Origin: Acanthamoeba castellanii str. Neff
Taxonomy: Eukaryota > Discosea > Longamoebia > Acanthamoebidae
Length of the DNA: 24,328 bases
NCBI RefSeq assembly: GCF_000313135.1
Contig: NW_004457707.1
Coordinates: 13,918 to 38,245 of the forward strand
Direction of reading: 5' to 3'
Shown here: positions 20,384 through 24,328 of the stretch, piece after piece
Numbering within the stretch: position 1 is the first letter of the stretch
Layout of the letters: every line of letters begins with the position of its first letter
Notes under the pieces: model-generated
What the model was told of the DNA's origin: nothing
The model's database searches: none
What the model saw: the letters and a program-made list of their open reading frames with translations, nothing else
Made by a program: the position numbers and the translations under genes

Positions 20384-20922
20384 CACGGCAGACATGTCCA
20401 GCACCACACGCACCGGTTGTGGCGGAGGACGGAGAGGAGGCGGTGATGGGGAAGGAGTGGGCGGTGAGGTGGCGCAGGTCCCACTCCCACGGCAGCGGCT
20501 TGGCCACCTGCTCGCGGAAGAACTCGCTAGGCTGGTGGTCGGCCGATCGCTTGAGTCCACGCCGCTCGTACGGCCGCAACTCGTATGTTCGCGCCTCGTG
20601 CGGCCGCACCTCGGCGTCGCTTTCGATCTCCTCTGCTTCTGGTGAGTCATCGAACTCCGCAGCGAAGAATCTTTCGTCCTGCTGTTGGTGGCTGGTTATG
20701 AGAACTAAGGAGAGAACGCGGATGGGGGAACTGTAAAAAATGAAGGGAAAGAGAGAGAGGGAGAGAGGGAGAGAGGGAGAGAGGGAGAGAGGGGGAGAGG
20801 GAGAGGGAGATGCACACCAACGAGGGGGAGTGCCTGTACAGTGCAGTACGCCTGTAGTACGCAAACACAAGACCGAGCGCGAGTAGGCACAGCAAGGCTA
20901 AAGATCTGTGCATGGAGGCCAT
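18297..20922 (-). CDS. GT37-like glycosyltransferase, copy B (tandem paralogue, one problematic junction)
   Basis: Same predicted role and motif order as copy A: signal anchor MHRSLALLCLLALGLVFAYY, then ELRPYERRGLKR, KPLPWEWDLRHLT, ELPPRYVVFVSNPEYGYGN, VLVSTFVFALMSERAIL, DWPQS, VCEDLYEWEHDVEWVYI, GILGIHLRTSHPEIPVT, VWYLATED, VKLLFLDRN, ALSDMFLLTACDDFMML, SEPCIYTW, and the shared ending beginning CY-x-x-SMQLP and finishing CREF. Exon positions correspond to those of copy A. The ATG at 20922 is chosen; one at 20979 is in frame. At the junction after YGYGN (near 20147) the sequence reads AACAGTACGC where AACAG|GTACGC would be expected, so canonical splicing to the acceptor near 20055 loses the frame or the motif. 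All other junctions read in phase. It could be functional with an unusual splice, a young pseudogene, or affected by a one-base error. Confidence 0.68.
20337..20383 (+). repeat. Tetranucleotide microsatellite (TGCG)n
   Basis: About twelve tgcg units lie within an intron of copy B. It reads CGCA on the coding strand and is alternating purine/pyrimidine, the class of repeat most prone to Z-DNA. Confidence 0.9.
20741..20811 (+). repeat. Purine tract (GAGAGG/GAGAGGGA)n
   Basis: A pure-purine run of gagagaggga units sits in the first intron of copy B. On the coding strand it is a polypyrimidine stretch upstream of the second exon's acceptor, so it may serve as an extended polypyrimidine tract. 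Confidence 0.85.
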
Positions 20923-21331
20923 CTTGCTCCTCCTGGCACAGCGGAGTTGCATGGAGTGCCACACTTTTTCCACTTGCATTGAGGAAGTGCTTACACGGCT
21001 GCTTCAGGCTTTAGCGGGCGCCGAGTGGCGAAATTTCCGCCCTACGGCAGCCCCATTCAAGGAATGTGAACCACAGCTGTCGTTCTTATCTCCTAATCAC
21101 TTGGCGTCGGTGTTGGCCTGCACCCCGCCCAGCGCACACATGACGTTCTTTGGCTGCACAAACCACCCGTTTTTTTTTCTTCTTGCCTTGGCCTTTGATG
21201 TTCTTCCATGGTTGGACAAAGGGAAAAAGGGAAAGGGAATAGAAATTTCTTTTCCATTGGACATGATGATGTTGTTTCTAAAATAAAGAATTAAAATCTT
21301 AAAAAAAGGAAAATAACAGACAGTCAGGACG
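20923..21331. other. Intergenic region upstream of copy B
   Basis: This 409-nt gap lies between the start of fucosyltransferase-like copy B and the stop of the F-box gene, both minus strand. It contains A/T-rich pieces near 21170-21300 and no feature I can support. Confidence 0.55.
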
Positions 21332-22724
21332 TCAGCCCCTGCCGCAGCGAAAGCCCGAGTAGGGACCGCCACAGGCACTGGAGAGGTACTCGGTTTGGAA
21401 GATGCAGATGGTCCTCGCGCCCACAAGAACGAAGCGCTGCTCTCCCTTTCCGGGGCCACGGCGGGACTGCAAGCCAGCACATTACCACGCACCGATTGCG
21501 GTTGTGAGATGGTCTTCCTTCCTTTGAGGGGCACATCGAAAGAAAGTGAGAGAGTGGAGGGAGCGAACCTGGAACGTGGTGTCTTGCCACACCATGAACG
21601 GAGCGGCGGCGCAGGTCAGTTGGGCAAACCATCGCAGCACCTCGCTCGTATCCGGACGTCGCAGCTGCTGGGTCGCCTCGCCGGTGCGGGTGGGGGCAGT
21701 TTAGCGAAAGCGTCGTCGAGCTCTTGCGCGGTGGTGATGTGCTTCAGCGGCCCCAGCTGGAGCGTGCTCACGCCCGACCACGCGTCGCGCGTGACGGTAT
21801 GCCTTTCATCTGCAACGGGGCCACTTTTCTGGTTGTGGCGTGGACCCCAGGTGAGCTCCGTCGCAAAGGCCGCCGCGACGACCTCGTCCCATAGTCCCTC
21901 TGCACATTCACACGCGCCAACATATCCACACACACGATATGCGCCATGTTTAAGGAGTGTCGTGCGATCAGCGTGCGACGGGAGGCCGCACCTGATAGAA
22001 CGAAGAGCGCGCCGGGCAGGTTGTTCGCCACGCGCGGCAATGAAGCACTTGTGACGGGGCAACTGCGGGTCGAAGGACTGCTGGAGCTCGTGGAGGATTT
22101 CGGCCGGCACTCGCCTCGCGCCGACCTCCACCGCAGCCCGCAGGGCCTGGGCCGCGACCTTGACTCGAGCCGTGGCCTTGGCGTCGGTGGTACCATCCAC
22201 CAGCGTCAGCGGTGGTGGCGGCGACGTGTGCTGGGCCACGAGTGCGCGGGTGTGGGCCGCGAGGTGGGTCATCAGCGCGGCGTGCAGCGCTCCGCTGGCT
22301 TCCACGACCACGAACAGGGCGCTGCACGTAGAACGCACGCAGGCCAGGGTCTGAATGGCGGGTACCCATGCCAGCACTGCGAAGAGCAGCTCGCGAGGCA
22401 GCTGGAGGAGACGAGACGACTGCTCCTCTTCCTGTGGTGCCACGCATGCCTGTGTGAGGCCCGCTTTGAAGATGAAATGCATTGGGGGGGGGGTGAGAAG
22501 TGAAACCTGCAGGAACTGGGGGCTGGCGGCTTTGAGTCGGATGGCATCGAGTAGCGCCAGGCGCCTGGCTTGCTCGACTGTCGAGAGCAGGGCGGCCGCC
22601 CAGGCAGAGAGTCCACCAGTAGCCCTTGCGTGCTGCTGCTCATCTCACGCGACATTTGTGATTTCAAACCGTGTCACGTTTCACCGAAGACCCCCTTCTT
22701 TTGAAATGCATCTAGATGTCCCAT
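21332..22724 (-). CDS. F-box domain protein with possible frame breaks
   Basis: Probable substrate-recognition subunit of an SCF-type ubiquitin ligase. The F-box reads LQLPRELLFAVLAWVPAIQT then LACVRSTCSALF and ALHAALM, a standard L-P-x-E-L-L...V...CR...L pattern. An upstream exon gives AAALLSTVEQARRLALLD and joins through a 57-nt intron ending near 22460. The start at 22724 (MGHLDAFQKKG) requires a 41-nt intron and is uncertain. After the F-box the coding helices continue (VAAQALRAAVEVGARR), but the best downstream reading changes frame near 22035, where RVANNLPGALFVLS continues into EGLWDEVVAAAFATEL. It changes again near 21695, before LRRPDTSEVLRWFAQL. The last exon, 21466-21332, reads EQRFVLVGARTICIFQ and ends in TGA. 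The second break may instead be a GTGAGC intron at about 21770. F-box identity is good; gene integrity is not settled. Confidence 0.6.
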
Positions 22725-23128
22725 CCTTGTGGTGCAAGGCTTGTGCTCGCGAGCTTGCTGACGTGGCTGTGCTCCTCCGCTCTGCGTGGCAACGGTTGTC
22801 GGCGGTGACGGCCGACAGCAAGCGATAAATCAAAAAAAACCCAAACAAATACATAAAACGGAGAAGAGAGCTGTTGTGCGACGGTCGGAGAGACGAAGGG
22901 TGAAGCTGCTGTCCGGCCCTGCTGTAGCTCCTGCTCGCTCGCCAAGTTCACCACACGTTCCGCGCTCGCGCCGGACCATCAGCCCTACGGAAACGACCAC
23001 ACATCGGGTTTTGTGTTGCCTTGCGTGCACGTTACCCGAAAAGAAGGGAGATCGTTCGCTACGCGCTTCCATTCATTCGAGAGAGGAGAGAGAGAGAGAT
23101 TGCCCACCACCAAGAGCTCGGCCGGCAG
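22725..23128. promoter_or_regulatory. Divergent promoter region between F-box and kinase-like genes
   Basis: About 400 nt separate the inferred start of the F-box gene (-) from that of the kinase-like gene (+). There is a GA-rich run (gagagaggagagagagagag, about 23080-23098) close to the kinase-like start. No TATA box or named site is evident. Because the F-box start is uncertain, part of this stretch could be exon. Confidence 0.4.
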
Positions 23129-24328
23129 ATGACCAACATCGCAGCAGCAGGAGAAGAGAAGAATAATATGGAAAAGATGAAATGCGACGACGATCATCCA
23201 GCCAAGGAGGAGGGAGGGATCGGCCTCGTGGGCGATGAGGAAACGACGATTTCGCCCCAAGCCCCGTCGCCGATGGGAGGAATCGTAGCCACAGACACGA
23301 CGACCACGGCCAGCGATGAGGACCTGGAGCGGCGGAAGAGGAGGAAGGAACGTCACGAACGCCACGAGAGGGAGAGGGAGAGGCGACAAAAGCAAAAGGA
23401 GATCGCGGAGCAGATGAAGAACGCCATGAACCAGCAGTACCTGGAGGATCCGCGAAAGCGGCTCGGGCGCGACTACGAACAGTGGCAGGCGGGCCAGGTA
23501 GTGCACACCCCTGAGAAGCAACAGAAGCTCACCATCCTACGCCGAATCGATGATGGCCACGCCGGCGTTGTGTTCAGGGTCAGAGACGATGACGGCAACA
23601 TCCTCGCCCTCAAGGTAACGCCACGATCTCCTCTTTTTAAAATTTATAATCGATTAATATTATTACATGCTTATTTTATTTGTTTACTGAAGATTCATGC
23701 ATATATGTTTATTAATTCCTTTATTTATTTCTTTTTTTGAAGAGATTAAGAGATTAATTATAACCCGCAAACTCGTCACTCGTTGCTGTCGGTCCGTGGT
23801 GGGGTGGTCTTCAGGTGCCGCGGAAGGAGTCGGAGAAGCAGTTCAAGAAGCTGCACCAAGAGGTGGCCAAGAACGCGCGGATGCAGTCGCTCGGGCTGCC
23901 CATAGCCGAGATCACGGAGGAGGGCGGCGACTATCTGGTGAAGCGGTGGATCGACGGACTGCGCGGCGACCACTGGTTCATTCAGTGGAACGAGAAGGGC
24001 CGGCCGCTCGACGACCTCGCCTGGCGGCGGCTGTGCGAGATGTTCGACATGCTGGCGGCCCAGAACGTCTACGTGCAGAACCTCAAGGACCTCAACATGA
24101 TCTGGGACGGCCAGAAGTGGGTGGTGATCGACGTGGGCTACTTCAAGACGGGCCTCACGCCGCAGCAGGCGCTCGGGCGCTACTACGAGACCTTCGACGG
24201 CCGCTGGAACAAGCCGCGCTACAACCGCGGCCGCTTCATGTTCCTCTGCCCCACCATCGCCGCCCTCCGCGGCCACTCCCACCCGCAACACTACATCAAG
24301 CGCGAGACGACGCGGGACTACTACAGAA
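23129..24328 (+). CDS. Atypical protein-kinase-like protein (3' end outside the window)
   Basis: Kinase-fold protein of unknown target. Exon 1 is 23129-23614 and exon 2 begins at 23815 and runs off the window; they join in phase 0. Residues ~65-100 form a highly charged Arg/Glu/Lys helix (ERRKRRKERHERHERERER), likely a coiled coil. Then come a glycine-loop-like DGHAGVVFRV, ILALK with the candidate ATP lysine at 162, QEVAKNARM with a candidate alpha-C glutamate at 178, and DYLVKRWIDG as hinge. The catalytic-loop position reads VQNLKDLN where HRDLKxxN is usual, so Asn replaces the catalytic Asp, and VVIDVG stands for DFG. Lys, Glu, the loop Asn and the DVG Asp are kept. The compact lobe and VIDVG ending resemble small effector-type kinases and APH-like folds, but I cannot place the family. 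The ATG at 23129 is the first good one; 23168 is an alternative. Confidence 0.55.

Noticed and set aside
20912..21286. Plus-strand frame of 124 codons starting at 20912
   Set aside because: It starts antisense to the copy B start codon and lies in an intergenic stretch with phenylalanine-rich low complexity. There is no recognisable domain.

Overview
The window looks like nuclear DNA of a free-living amoeba close to Acanthamoeba. Exons are short and GC-rich with GTACG- or GTGCG-type donors. Nearly every gene is cut by many introns of about 60-150 nt, several filled with simple repeats, and the gene set mixes eukaryotic, plant-like and bacterial-like families. This host assignment is inference from style. 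I built all gene models by eye from splice sites, reading phase and recalled family motifs.

Layout. (1) 98-4664 (+): the 3' half of a FANCD2-like DNA-repair gene, entering from the left edge and ending in a very acidic tail. (2) 4745-5734 (-): a stand-alone MoaB/MogA/Cnx1G-type molybdopterin adenylyltransferase, convergent with FANCD2 and only 80 nt away. (3) 6416-7339 (-): a TMEM50-family four-helix membrane protein. (4) 7578-8756 (-): a short-chain dehydrogenase of the YghA / glucose-ribitol dehydrogenase type. (5) 9154-14844 (+), divergent from the SDR: a 21-exon gene for a membrane-anchored TolB/PD40 beta-propeller fused to a metal-dependent amidohydrolase. This architecture is otherwise familiar to me from bacteria. 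(6) 15187-17809 (-) and 18297-20922 (-): tandem paralogues resembling plant GT37 alpha-1,2-fucosyltransferases. (7) 21332-22724 (-): an F-box protein gene with two places where the frame is hard to reconcile. (8) 23129 to the right edge (+): the 5' part of an atypical kinase-like gene whose HRD motif is replaced by VQN.

The genes do not form an operon-like pathway. Possible shared control is limited to the divergent SDR/amidohydrolase pair, the divergent F-box/kinase pair and the tandem fucosyltransferase pair. The most unusual features are three introns of the amidohydrolase gene with non-canonical GC donors, all reading AG|GCACG. Two of these are multiples of three, free of stops, and lie at equivalent points of two propeller repeats. 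Others are a perfect 21-nt direct repeat with a CArG-like core upstream of one fucosyltransferase gene, a one-base splice-junction anomaly in its paralogue, a FANCD2 insert carrying SUMO-site and SIM-like motifs, and a family of alternating purine/pyrimidine repeats lodged in introns.
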